Assembly (NCBI RefSeq): GCF_002019645.1
Contig: NZ_KV917374.1
Coordinates: 1,810,696-1,874,695 of the forward strand
Direction of reading: 5' to 3'
From: Litchfieldia alkalitelluris
GTDB taxonomy: Bacteria > Bacillota > Bacilli > Bacillales > Bacillaceae_L
Length of the DNA: 64,000 nt
The position numbers and the translations under genes were made by a program. Positions 27,434-34,838 of this stretch are shown here, piece after piece (the stretch's first letter is position 1; the number at the start of each line of letters is the position of its first letter). The notes below the pieces were generated by a model, which saw only the letters and a program-made list of their open reading frames with translations, was not told the DNA's origin and made no database searches.

Positions 27434-28198
27434 ATGTTAAAAACATTAAGCCTTTCTTTAGAGGTATTGAGGATGTTTACAAAAACGAAACCAACATGGG
27501 GTGGAAGGGAATTAGCCGCAGAACTAAAGGAAAACCATACGAAAATTTATCGTATTTTAGAAACGTTGGAGCAGCATGGTTTTCTAATTAAAAATAATGA
27601 AACCAAGAAGTATTCACTTGGATTTGCTGTATGGGAACTAGGGAACACTTTATCTGAAAACTTTTATATGAATGATTTAATACACCCGATTTTAGAAAAA
27701 ATTAATACAAGTACAGGTGAATCTGTCTTCTTAACACTTTTAGATGGTGAAGAAGGCCTCACTTTAGATGCCGTGGAAGCTAAAACTACAATAAGGTTCT
27801 CCGTCTCAGTTGGGAGCAGGGCTCCTTTATATGCTGGAGCATCCTACCGTTCTATATTAGCCCATATGCCGTCAGAATTTATAGACAGTTATTTGGAGAA
27901 AAAGCTAACAAAATACACAGAAAAAACGATGGTAGACCCTGATGTCATTAGAGCAGATTTAGGAAGGATTTTGGAAAAAGGTTATGCAATTAGTGAAGGT
28001 GAATATACGGAAGAGGTAGTTGCTGTTGCAATTCCTATTTTTCATAAAGGAAAGGTTATCGCCTCTTTAACCGTATCAGGACCTAATTACAGAATAAAGG
28101 AAGAACAAATCGAATTATTTGTCAAAGAGTTATTAAGCGCAAAAGAAGAACTTAATAATGTGATAGACAAATACGGATCAAATTTTGGATTATCCTAA
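27434..28198 (+). CDS. IclR-family transcription regulator (locus 2)
   Basis: This IclR regulator of about 254 residues has a winged helix-turn-helix near the N-terminus (WGGRELAAELKENHTKIYRI) and a GAF-like effector domain (ESVFLTLLDGEEGLTL onward). The start is set at ATG 27434, aligned with the first IclR protein (MLKTL against MTLKTL) and 10 bases after TAGGAGG; an upstream in-frame ATG at 27398 lacks a site. The two IclR proteins are clearly related. It lies at the end of locus 2 and probably controls it, perhaps through the palindromes at 21067-21238. Confidence 0.84.
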   Translation: MLKTLSLSLEVLRMFTKTKPTWGGRELAAELKENHTKIYRILETLEQHGFLIKNNETKKYSLGFAVWELGNTLSENFYMNDLIHPILEKINTSTGESVFLTLLDGEEGLTLDAVEAKTTIRFSVSVGSRAPLYAGASYRSILAHMPSEFIDSYLEKKLTKYTEKTMVDPDVIRADLGRILEKGYAISEGEYTEEVVAVAIPIFHKGKVIASLTVSGPNYRIKEEQIELFVKELLSAKEELNNVIDKYGSNFGLS

Positions 28199-28423
28199 GA
28201 ATAAGAAAACTGAATTCGACATTTGCCTAATGATGATTTGTAAATATGCTTGCTTCAAACTTTAAAACTGATAAATTAATCGGATTATGAGAAATAAGCG
28301 GGAGTAATAACATACCATGCTATTTAAGCGCTTTCGAATGAGGTAACTATTAAATGAAAACTCGAAGTGAATCTGTTGAAGATCCCCTAAAAGGCTGAAT
28401 TAATTATATTTTATATTATTAAT

Positions 28424-28502
28424 GACAATTATGAGGAAGCTCAAGACATGAACTTAAAATTGGTCTTGCTTCAAGCTTTAATTATAAATGGGTTTCAAAA
28501 GA
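28424..28502 (+). pseudogene. Fragment of a HAD phosphatase gene (paralogue of 5803-6456)
   Basis: About 79 bases closely match positions near 6070-6150 of the intact HAD gene. After a one-base deletion is allowed for near 28459, the translation reads MNLKIGLASSFNYKWVS, against MNLKIGLASSSSYKWVS in the intact gene. Neither end of the gene is present. A 76-codon open frame through this stretch is an accident of the deletion. The rest of the gap 28199-28667 shows no gene; AAAGCGCTTT at 28649-28658 resembles a catabolite-repression (cre) site but has no obvious target. Confidence 0.7.
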
Positions 28503-28558
28503 GAGATGAGATGAAGAAATCCAGCAAGGACTGTTACATTAACTTAATACTAGAAAAT

Positions 28559-28613
28559 GGGGACCCAGCTCCTGATAACCCTAAAAGGAGCAGAACCGTC
28601 CCCACGCTTCTAT
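28559..28613. repeat. Dispersed GGGGAC-type inverted repeat, copy A
   Basis: A nested hairpin: GGGGAC (28559-28564) pairs with GTCCCC (28598-28603), and inside it GCTCCT (28568-28573) pairs with AGGAGC (28586-28591). The right part, from CTAAAAGGA to CGCTTCT, recurs at 37187-37221 with few changes. Such REP-like elements are scattered in Bacillaceae genomes. No transposase is adjacent. Confidence 0.6.
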
Positions 28614-28667
28614 GCATACTTTTTTATGATATAGGTTCTTGTATGAATAAAGCGCTTTCAAAAATAA

Positions 28668-29363
28668 TCAAGAAATAATCCCTCTTCTTAAAAGTTCACT
28701 AACTGCATGTGGACGATTATATACGCCAAGTTTTTTTATGGCAGACTTTACATACTGTTTAACTGTATCTTCACTAATATGCATGGCATGAGCCATTTCC
28801 TTTGTACTTTCTCCCCATGAAATTTTTTTCATAACTTCTAACTCTCGTTTACTTAATTGACTTGATTGATCCCAGCTATTATGTTGTTCGAGATATTTTC
28901 CAACACGACGTCCATATTCTGTGAGAGAGGAGAGTATTTTATCATCGATGTTTGCGTTTTGTTTAAAGATATTACTACAAATATAGCCAATGACTACTGA
29001 GCCAAAACAGATGGGCACGACAACCACGGATTTTACATTTGAGGTAATAATGTATTTACTACTTGTTTGTTTAAGGAATTCAAGTCCGGAGCAAAATTTG
29101 GCTTTTCGTTCTAAGATGGAGGAATGGATGATCGGTAATGTTCTAATATCATCTCTTATTTCGTTAATATGTACTAAACCAGATGAATTTAATAAAATAA
29201 CACCTTCCCCTACATGCCCTAATGGAGAGTAGCGAAATAAGTAAGCATTTAATACAGGGTAAGCTGACATATACACTTCAAGTACTTTATAAAGCTTTTC
29301 TTCATGACTTTCGGTTTCTTCTAGCTTCATAAACTTTTCTAATAAGGTAGTCTGATCTGTCAA
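28668..29363 (-). CDS. LuxR-type transcription regulator with N-terminal sensor domain
   Basis: This regulator of about 231 residues has a C-terminal LuxR helix-turn-helix (LSKRELEVMKKISWGESTKE to VKQYVKSAIKKLGV). The N-terminal half is of GAF-like character with a central IICSN-type beta segment. I place the start at a TTG (29363) because AAAAAGGAGATGG lies 8 bases before it; an ATG ten codons upstream at 29393 lacks a ribosome binding site. It is divergent from the esterase and Baeyer-Villiger monooxygenase genes, so it likely activates them in response to a small molecule. The ligand is unknown. Confidence 0.78.
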   Translation of the reverse strand: MTDQTTLLEKFMKLEETESHEEKLYKVLEVYMSAYPVLNAYLFRYSPLGHVGEGVILLNSSGLVHINEIRDDIRTLPIIHSSILERKAKFCSGLEFLKQTSSKYIITSNVKSVVVVPICFGSVVIGYICSNIFKQNANIDDKILSSLTEYGRRVGKYLEQHNSWDQSSQLSKRELEVMKKISWGESTKEMAHAMHISEDTVKQYVKSAIKKLGVYNRPHAVSELLRRGIIS

Positions 29364-29504
29364 TATACCATCTCCTTTTTGGGGTGTGTCCATACTAAAA
29401 ATTAGGAATATTCTTATTATACTAAAAACTGTACAATGAAGGTAGACATTTTAAGTCTATGTACTAAGAAAAGAAAAATATTTAAATAGAAAGGGAGATT
29501 TGAT

Positions 29505-30452
29505 ATGGGAAATTTAAATGAACAATCAAAAACATACTTGGAGATGTTTAGTCAAATGCCAGCGCTACAATCGTTAGATGCTCAAACGGTTAGAGATATG
29601 TTTGCAATGGCTCCACCTGTAGAAGTAGAGCTTGCACCACTAGCAAAGGTAGAAGATCGCCTTATTCCGGTTGGAGGTGATGATGAAATTAATGTGAGAA
29701 TTTATACGCCTGAAGGTCAAGGTCCGTTTCCTTTATTTGTTTATTATCACGGTGGAGGTTGGGTTCTCGGAGACATTGCCACATCTGATGCAACTTGTAG
29801 AATGATTGCCAATAAAACGAATCGAATTGTCGTTTCAGTTGATTATCGACTAGCTCCTGAATTTAAGTTCCCTGTACCAGTGGAGGATTCCTATGCTGCG
29901 TTACAATGGGTCAATGAAAATGCTAATGAAATAAATGGAAGCGCTACCAATGTTGTTGTAGGTGGAGATAGTGCTGGTGGGAATTTAGCGGCAGTGGTCG
30001 CCATGAAATCTCGTGATGAAAATGGTCCGGCAATTGCAGGTCAAATCCTTATCTATCCTGTAACAGATCTTAGCTATAGTTCTGGTTCCTACAAAGAATT
30101 TGAACAAGGGTTTGGTTTAGATCGCGATCTAATGATTTGGTTTGGAGATTACTATATTCGTTCGGAAGAAGATGCTAAAAACGTTTATATAGCACCGCTA
30201 CAAGCGGCGGATTTGAGTAACTTACCACCAGCGTTTGTTTTAACTGCTGAAAATGATGTGCTCCGAGATGAAGGGCACGCATATGCAGCTCGTTTAAAAG
30301 AAGCAGGGGTAAACGTGGAAACATCTTGTGAGCCTGGACTTGTGCATGGTTTCTTCACAAATATGGCTGTATTCCCTGATCATATTAAAGCTTCTATTGA
30401 TAAAATGTCAGCTTTTTTAAGTGAAATTGATCAACAGGTTAGTAGAGTATAA
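29505..30452 (+). CDS. Alpha/beta-hydrolase, HSL-type esterase/lipase
   Basis: This 315-residue cytoplasmic carboxylesterase belongs to the hormone-sensitive-lipase family. The oxyanion-hole motif HGGGW is at residues 82-86 and the nucleophile serine is S156 in GDSAGGN. The acid is in the ENDVLRDEG segment and the catalytic histidine in LVHGF near the end. It precedes the Baeyer-Villiger monooxygenase gene by 46 bases on the same strand. This suggests that it hydrolyses the ester or lactone made by that enzyme into an alcohol and an acid. The ribosome binding site is AAGGGAG. Confidence 0.88.
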   Translation: MGNLNEQSKTYLEMFSQMPALQSLDAQTVRDMFAMAPPVEVELAPLAKVEDRLIPVGGDDEINVRIYTPEGQGPFPLFVYYHGGGWVLGDIATSDATCRMIANKTNRIVVSVDYRLAPEFKFPVPVEDSYAALQWVNENANEINGSATNVVVGGDSAGGNLAAVVAMKSRDENGPAIAGQILIYPVTDLSYSSGSYKEFEQGFGLDRDLMIWFGDYYIRSEEDAKNVYIAPLQAADLSNLPPAFVLTAENDVLRDEGHAYAARLKEAGVNVETSCEPGLVHGFFTNMAVFPDHIKASIDKMSAFLSEIDQQVSRV

Positions 30453-30498
30453 GGCAAATTAGTTCTATTTAAAAGATTCCTAATTAGGAGGGGCTACG

Positions 30499-32142
30499 AT
30501 GACTATTTCTCATGAAGGTAATCCTAACGAGTACGTTGATGCAGTCGTGATTGGTGCTGGTTTTTCGGGGTTATACATGCTTCATCGCTTACGTGAAGCA
30601 GGATTCTCTACAAAAGTATACGAGGCAGCAGATGGGGTGGGTGGTACATGGTATTGGAATCGCTATCCAGGTGCTCGTTGTGATTCAGAGAGTATTTACT
30701 ACAATTACACGTTTTCAGAAGAACTTTACCGTGAATGGACATGGTCATCAAGATACCCTGAGCAGCCGGAAATTTTAAAATACTTAAATTTTGTTGCTGA
30801 TAAATTAGAATTACGACCAGATATTCAGTTTAATACTCGGGTGCTTGGTGCTCACTATGACGAAGAGACGAAAAGATGGAACATTGAATTGAATGACGGA
30901 AATACGGTATCAGCCAAATATTTTATCACGGGTGTTGGATGTTTATCGGCCTCCAATATTCCTAACTTTAAAGGCCTAGACCAATTCAAAGGGGACTGGT
31001 ATCATACAGGGCATTGGCCACACGAAAAGGTTGATTTTTCTGGTAAGAGAGTAGGAATTGTTGGGACTGGATCGAGTGGTGTCCAAGCGATACCAGTGAT
31101 CGCGGCAGAGGCAGCTCACGTGACTGTTTTTCAACGCACACCGCAATATAGTGCACCTGCAAGAAATCATCCTTATGACTTAGAATATATAGAAAAAGCG
31201 AAAGAAAATTTTCATGAAATAAAAAAACAGATGCGCGAATCAATTGGTGGACAGCCGATGGTACCACCTACAAAATCAGCGCTTGAAGTTTCTCAAGAAG
31301 AACGAAATCAAAAATATGACGAAGCGTGGCAAAATGGTGGATTAGGTATTTTTACTGCCTACTATGATATTACCGTTACCGAAGAAGCAAATGAAACAGC
31401 AGCGGAATATATTCGCTCCAAGATTAAGGAGACGGTCCATAATCCAGATGTTGCCCAAAAGCTGCTACCTTCCTACTATTATGGAACAAAACGGCCGATC
31501 ATTGATACAAATTATTATGAGACATATAACCGTGAAAATGTAAGTTTAGTAGATGTAAAAAGTCAACCAATTGTAGAAATTACCGAAAAGGGAGTCAAAA
31601 CAACAGAAGACGAGTATGAGCTAGATGTCCTTGTTTTTGCCACAGGATTTGACGGTATGACAGGACCATTATTAAAACTAGATATTCGTGGAAAGGGTGG
31701 AGTTTCACTAAAAGAAAAATGGCAGGGTGGAGAGCAAACGAGAACCTATCTAGGAGTGGCAAATGCCGGATTTCCTAACTTCTTTATGATAACCGGCCCA
31801 GAAAGCCCATCCGTATTAAGTAACATGCCAGTTTCGATTGAACAGCACGTAGAATGGATTGGTGATTGCATCGACTATATGAAGGAAAAAGGGTATGAAA
31901 CGATTGAAGCAAATGTAGAGGCTGAAGAAGAATGGAGCAAGCATTGTCGTGAAGTGGCAGAGGCAACCCTCTTCACAAAAACGGAATCCTGGTACATGGG
32001 TGCTAATATTCCGAATAAACCTAGACGCTTCCTCATTTACTTAGGTGGTGTAGGGGTATATCGTCAGAAGTGTGATGAGATTGCGAAGAAGGGGTATGAA
32101 GGATTTAGTTTTGAACATACATCGGCATCGGTAATACAATAG
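30499..32142 (+). CDS. FAD-dependent Baeyer-Villiger monooxygenase
   Basis: This 547-residue flavoenzyme uses NADPH and oxygen to insert an oxygen atom next to a ketone carbonyl, giving an ester or lactone. The FAD-binding GAGFSG is at residues 19-24 and the NADPH-binding GTGSSG at 189-194. The Baeyer-Villiger signature FxGxxxHxxxWP is exactly matched at 163-174 (FKGDWYHTGHWP). The early GGTWYWNRYPGARCD segment is typical of the cyclohexanone/phenylacetone monooxygenase group. The gene follows AGGAGG and ends with a clear terminator. The ketone substrate, cyclic or linear, cannot be told from sequence. Confidence 0.92.
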   Translation: MTISHEGNPNEYVDAVVIGAGFSGLYMLHRLREAGFSTKVYEAADGVGGTWYWNRYPGARCDSESIYYNYTFSEELYREWTWSSRYPEQPEILKYLNFVADKLELRPDIQFNTRVLGAHYDEETKRWNIELNDGNTVSAKYFITGVGCLSASNIPNFKGLDQFKGDWYHTGHWPHEKVDFSGKRVGIVGTGSSGVQAIPVIAAEAAHVTVFQRTPQYSAPARNHPYDLEYIEKAKENFHEIKKQMRESIGGQPMVPPTKSALEVSQEERNQKYDEAWQNGGLGIFTAYYDITVTEEANETAAEYIRSKIKETVHNPDVAQKLLPSYYYGTKRPIIDTNYYETYNRENVSLVDVKSQPIVEITEKGVKTTEDEYELDVLVFATGFDGMTGPLLKLDIRGKGGVSLKEKWQGGEQTRTYLGVANAGFPNFFMITGPESPSVLSNMPVSIEQHVEWIGDCIDYMKEKGYETIEANVEAEEEWSKHCREVAEATLFTKTESWYMGANIPNKPRRFLIYLGGVGVYRQKCDEIAKKGYEGFSFEHTSASVIQ

Positions 32143-32164
32143 AAAGAATGATAGTTACATTAAT

Positions 32165-32208
32165 ACACCTACAAATGTTGTTAGTTCAAGGTTTGTAGGT
32201 GTTTTTTT
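32165..32208 (+). terminator. Terminator of the esterase-monooxygenase operon
   Basis: A perfect 11-base stem (32165-32175 with 32192-32202) is followed by seven T (32202-32208). It lies 23 bases after the monooxygenase stop. Confidence 0.88.
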
Positions 32209-32359
32209 AAAGAATAACTTAAATTAAGAACTGATATATTCTGATTGTGTGTTTATTTTTTGGGGGGATTATGAGGATAAAAGGACCTATTTTCCCTTGT
32301 CTGAACTCTTAATGGAATTGAAAAAATTGAATAGCGGGACAGTCTATCTCCCTTGTCCT

Positions 32360-32721
32360 TTATTCAATAGTATGTAGAAATTCTTGCATCCCGATCATTT
32401 TTTGTTTGTAGTCAATGTCCCTTTGTTCACAGAATGTATAAATCCAATCAATGTCTCTATCTCTTCCATGTTTTCGACTAAATCTTCTAGCAGTCAACAA
32501 CATTTTTTTCTGAAATTCATTGGATGACAATTCATACTAATAGTTGTGATATCCTCAAACTCTATTTTCATTTCCTGTAATGAAATGTTTGAATTCAGAT
32601 AACTCAGAAATAATAACTCATAGAAGGCAAACGATATTACATCCTCAATTAATTCCTTAATCAATGTTTCATGAGGGCCAAATTCTTTTGTATCATCCGA
32701 AACAAACGCAACTAAACCCAT
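32360..32721 (-). pseudogene. Frameshifted hypothetical gene
   Basis: Two open frames on the minus strand join across a frameshift near 32545. The first encodes MGLVAFVSDDTKEF to FEDITTIS. The second continues YELSSNEFQKKMLLTARRF and ends DYKQKMIGMQEFLHTIE. Together they would give about 120 residues, mostly helical. I do not recognise the family. No good start or ribosome binding site is seen at the 5' end, so it may also be truncated there. Confidence 0.5.
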
Positions 32722-32994
32722 TACTTTTACATCACTATGATCCTAAAGGGGAATTTCGAAACAGCTTTATAGATTCATATCTTTTGTGATCACTTTTTCT
32801 GAATGAGGGAGCGCGGCGTCAGCGGTGTAGTGTGTAAGTGAAGAAAATTAGTCTTCCAGACTATCGACTGATAGTTAAAAGTTGATGAGAAATTAAATAA
32901 TGAGAAGAAGAAAAGAAGTGTTATATATGATAAAATTAGGGCCTTACTTTATTGGAGGGCCTATTTTTTATATCCTAATAAATAATTTTATATT

Positions 32995-33171
32995 CTATAA
33001 GATACTTTCAATGATGGCTAACATAATACAAGCTGAAATAATGAAGTTAATAAAGAAAATGGTGTTAATTCGCTCCTTCTCTTTACACTCCCGCTTTAAA
33101 CGTAGCTGCTCCCTATATAGTTTCTGAACACGTCTTTGCTTAAAATTAGGGAATTCATTGTGTTCGTTCAT
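32995..33171 (-). CDS. Small single-span membrane protein, hypothetical
   Basis: A 58-residue reading frame has a strongly basic, helical N-terminal half (KQRRVQKLYREQLRLKRECK) and one hydrophobic helix at the C-terminus (TIFFINFIISACIMLAIIES). The ribosome binding site is only fair (GGGTGATGTGAG). It ends just before a bidirectional hairpin near 32938-32967. The charge pattern and single helix make it more convincing than the overlapping plus-strand frame at 32900-33127. No function can be assigned. Confidence 0.45.
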   Translation of the reverse strand: MNEHNEFPNFKQRRVQKLYREQLRLKRECKEKERINTIFFINFIISACIMLAIIESIL

Positions 33172-33179
33172 CTCACATC

Positions 33180-33525
33180 ACCCAATTCAAGTATTTTCCA
33201 ATCTACTTAAATAGACGTGTTTATTTTTGGATAACCATGGTTATTGAATTCCAATAGACAAACCCCCGCTGCTAGTGAGTGAGGAGTATCCTTGCTTTTA
33301 GCACCTCAGAGTCTTTCATTGCCCCTTACATCAACAGGAGTCACTGCATATCAGCTCATTCTAATCTAAGTGAGTACACTATTTTCATCCTCTAAGGGAC
33401 GATAAATCACCATCAGGGAAGTCTTTATTGTGGCAATAGTCTGTTTTTCAAAGAATCGCTATGAATGGTCGTTCGTCCATACGCTTTTTACCTTCACTCA
33501 TAGAATATACGGAGGAAAAAAATGG
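33180..33525. other. Non-coding stretch upstream of the ATP-grasp gene
   Basis: I see no gene, clear promoter or known RNA fold here. The stretch may carry the promoter of the ATP-grasp operon. Confidence 0.3.
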
Positions 33526-33538
33526 AGGAATCAGAAAA

Positions 33539-34837
33539 ATGGAAACGATTATTTTTATAGGTGTTAATAAGTCTGGTTCTAGTAGAGAAGCGATTAAAGC
33601 AGCCGAACGGCTAGGGTATTACACCGTTCTCTTTACCAATCGAAAAAAGCAACTCATCCAACGTGAGCAATATCCAGACGTACATCAAATGATTTTGACT
33701 GATACGGTGGACTTACTTGAGATGAAAAAGCATCTGAAAACACTTCAGCAACGAGGTCATGAGATCTGCTTGATTACTAGTTTTGTTGATCAGAATGTTC
33801 ACACAGCTACGATTCTAGCAGATGAGTATTGCCAAAATGTTCTTTCTAAGAAAGCCATTGAAATTATGGAAAATAAAGAACAGACAAGAACCTTTTTCGA
33901 AGAGGAATCTTTTACGCCTAACTTCGTGTTACTATCCCCCATACAAAATGTAGACACTATTTTTTTGCACAATAAATTATCTTTTCCACTCATGCTTAAA
34001 TCACCAAAATCAGGCGGTTCTAAAGACGCAATACTAGTAGAAAATATGGAGCAATTACGTTATGAAGTGAAAGGTTTAAGGGAGCTGTATCCTGAAGAAA
34101 CCTTTATTATTGAAGAATTCATCGTTGGTGATCAGTATCTAGTGGAAGCCATTGTCTACCAATCTAGAATAATCCCGATTGCTGTCATTGAGCAGGAAAT
34201 TACGAAAGGAATGAGATTCATTGTAACAGGTTATGGAGTGATGTCTGAGATACCAATCCATATAGAAAGAGAAGTAACAAAGGTTGTAAAAGGAGTTGTG
34301 AATAAACTGGAAATAAAAAACGGTGGACTTCATCTTGAAATGAGGTTAACCGAGCAAGGAATGAAACTAATTGAGGTTAATCCAAGAATATCTGGTGGAG
34401 CCATGAACGATATGCTGGAAGCTGCCTTTGGTTTTAGCTTAGTCGAAGAAACGTTAAAGCTCTACTTAGGGCAAGCACCAGCGTTAACGAAAAGAAGAAA
34501 TCTAGCAGTTTATACAAAATACGTCATTATACCAAACCATGGAATTCTAAAAAAAGTCACAGGAAAAGGAAGAGCAAAACACTCGATAGGTGTCGTGAAG
34601 GTCTATGTGAAACCAAAAAAAGGTACATTCTTACATCCCCCTTTATCGATGGGACACAGGTATGCATATGTAATCGCATCGGCTCAATCATTAGTCGAAG
34701 CTGAAAAATTAGCAGTTCAAGGTGCTAATGAAATAGAGTTTCACTTGGAAAAGGATGAAACACCATTAAAGGGTCTCGATGTTGAACATAAATATGCACA
34801 ATTACAAACTAACGAGATAAGGAGTAAGGAGGAATAG
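33539..34837 (+). CDS. ATP-grasp domain ligase
   Basis: This ATP-grasp enzyme of about 432 residues resembles the carbamoyl-phosphate-synthase-like / amino-acid ligase group. An N-terminal Rossmann-like pre-domain (ETIIFIGVNKSGSSREAIKA) is followed by the ATP-grasp core. It shows FPLMLKSPKSGGSKDA (nucleotide-binding lysines), FIIEEFIVGDQYLVEA, and GGLHLEMRL with LIEVNPRISGGAM (magnesium-binding E and N). Such enzymes join a carboxylate to an amine via an acyl phosphate. The start is ATG 33539 behind GGAGG; an upstream in-frame ATG at 33461 has no site. It is 1 base from the next gene, a fused ATP-grasp/Mur ligase, implying a two-step peptide-like ligation. Confidence 0.75.
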   Translation: METIIFIGVNKSGSSREAIKAAERLGYYTVLFTNRKKQLIQREQYPDVHQMILTDTVDLLEMKKHLKTLQQRGHEICLITSFVDQNVHTATILADEYCQNVLSKKAIEIMENKEQTRTFFEEESFTPNFVLLSPIQNVDTIFLHNKLSFPLMLKSPKSGGSKDAILVENMEQLRYEVKGLRELYPEETFIIEEFIVGDQYLVEAIVYQSRIIPIAVIEQEITKGMRFIVTGYGVMSEIPIHIEREVTKVVKGVVNKLEIKNGGLHLEMRLTEQGMKLIEVNPRISGGAMNDMLEAAFGFSLVEETLKLYLGQAPALTKRRNLAVYTKYVIIPNHGILKKVTGKGRAKHSIGVVKVYVKPKKGTFLHPPLSMGHRYAYVIASAQSLVEAEKLAVQGANEIEFHLEKDETPLKGLDVEHKYAQLQTNEIRSKEE

Positions 34838-34838
34838 G

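Noticed and set aside
28649..28658. AAAGCGCTTT as a catabolite-repression (cre) site
   Set aside because: It lies at the end of the LuxR-type gene and not near a promoter I can identify; a 10-base palindrome alone is weak evidence.
28448..28678. A 76-codon open frame that could be called a gene
   Set aside because: Its first third is a shifted reading of a HAD gene fragment and the rest runs through a hairpin repeat; there is no ribosome binding site.
32900..33127. A 75-codon plus-strand frame
   Set aside because: It runs through a terminator-like hairpin, and the opposite strand at 32995-33171 has a more protein-like small gene.
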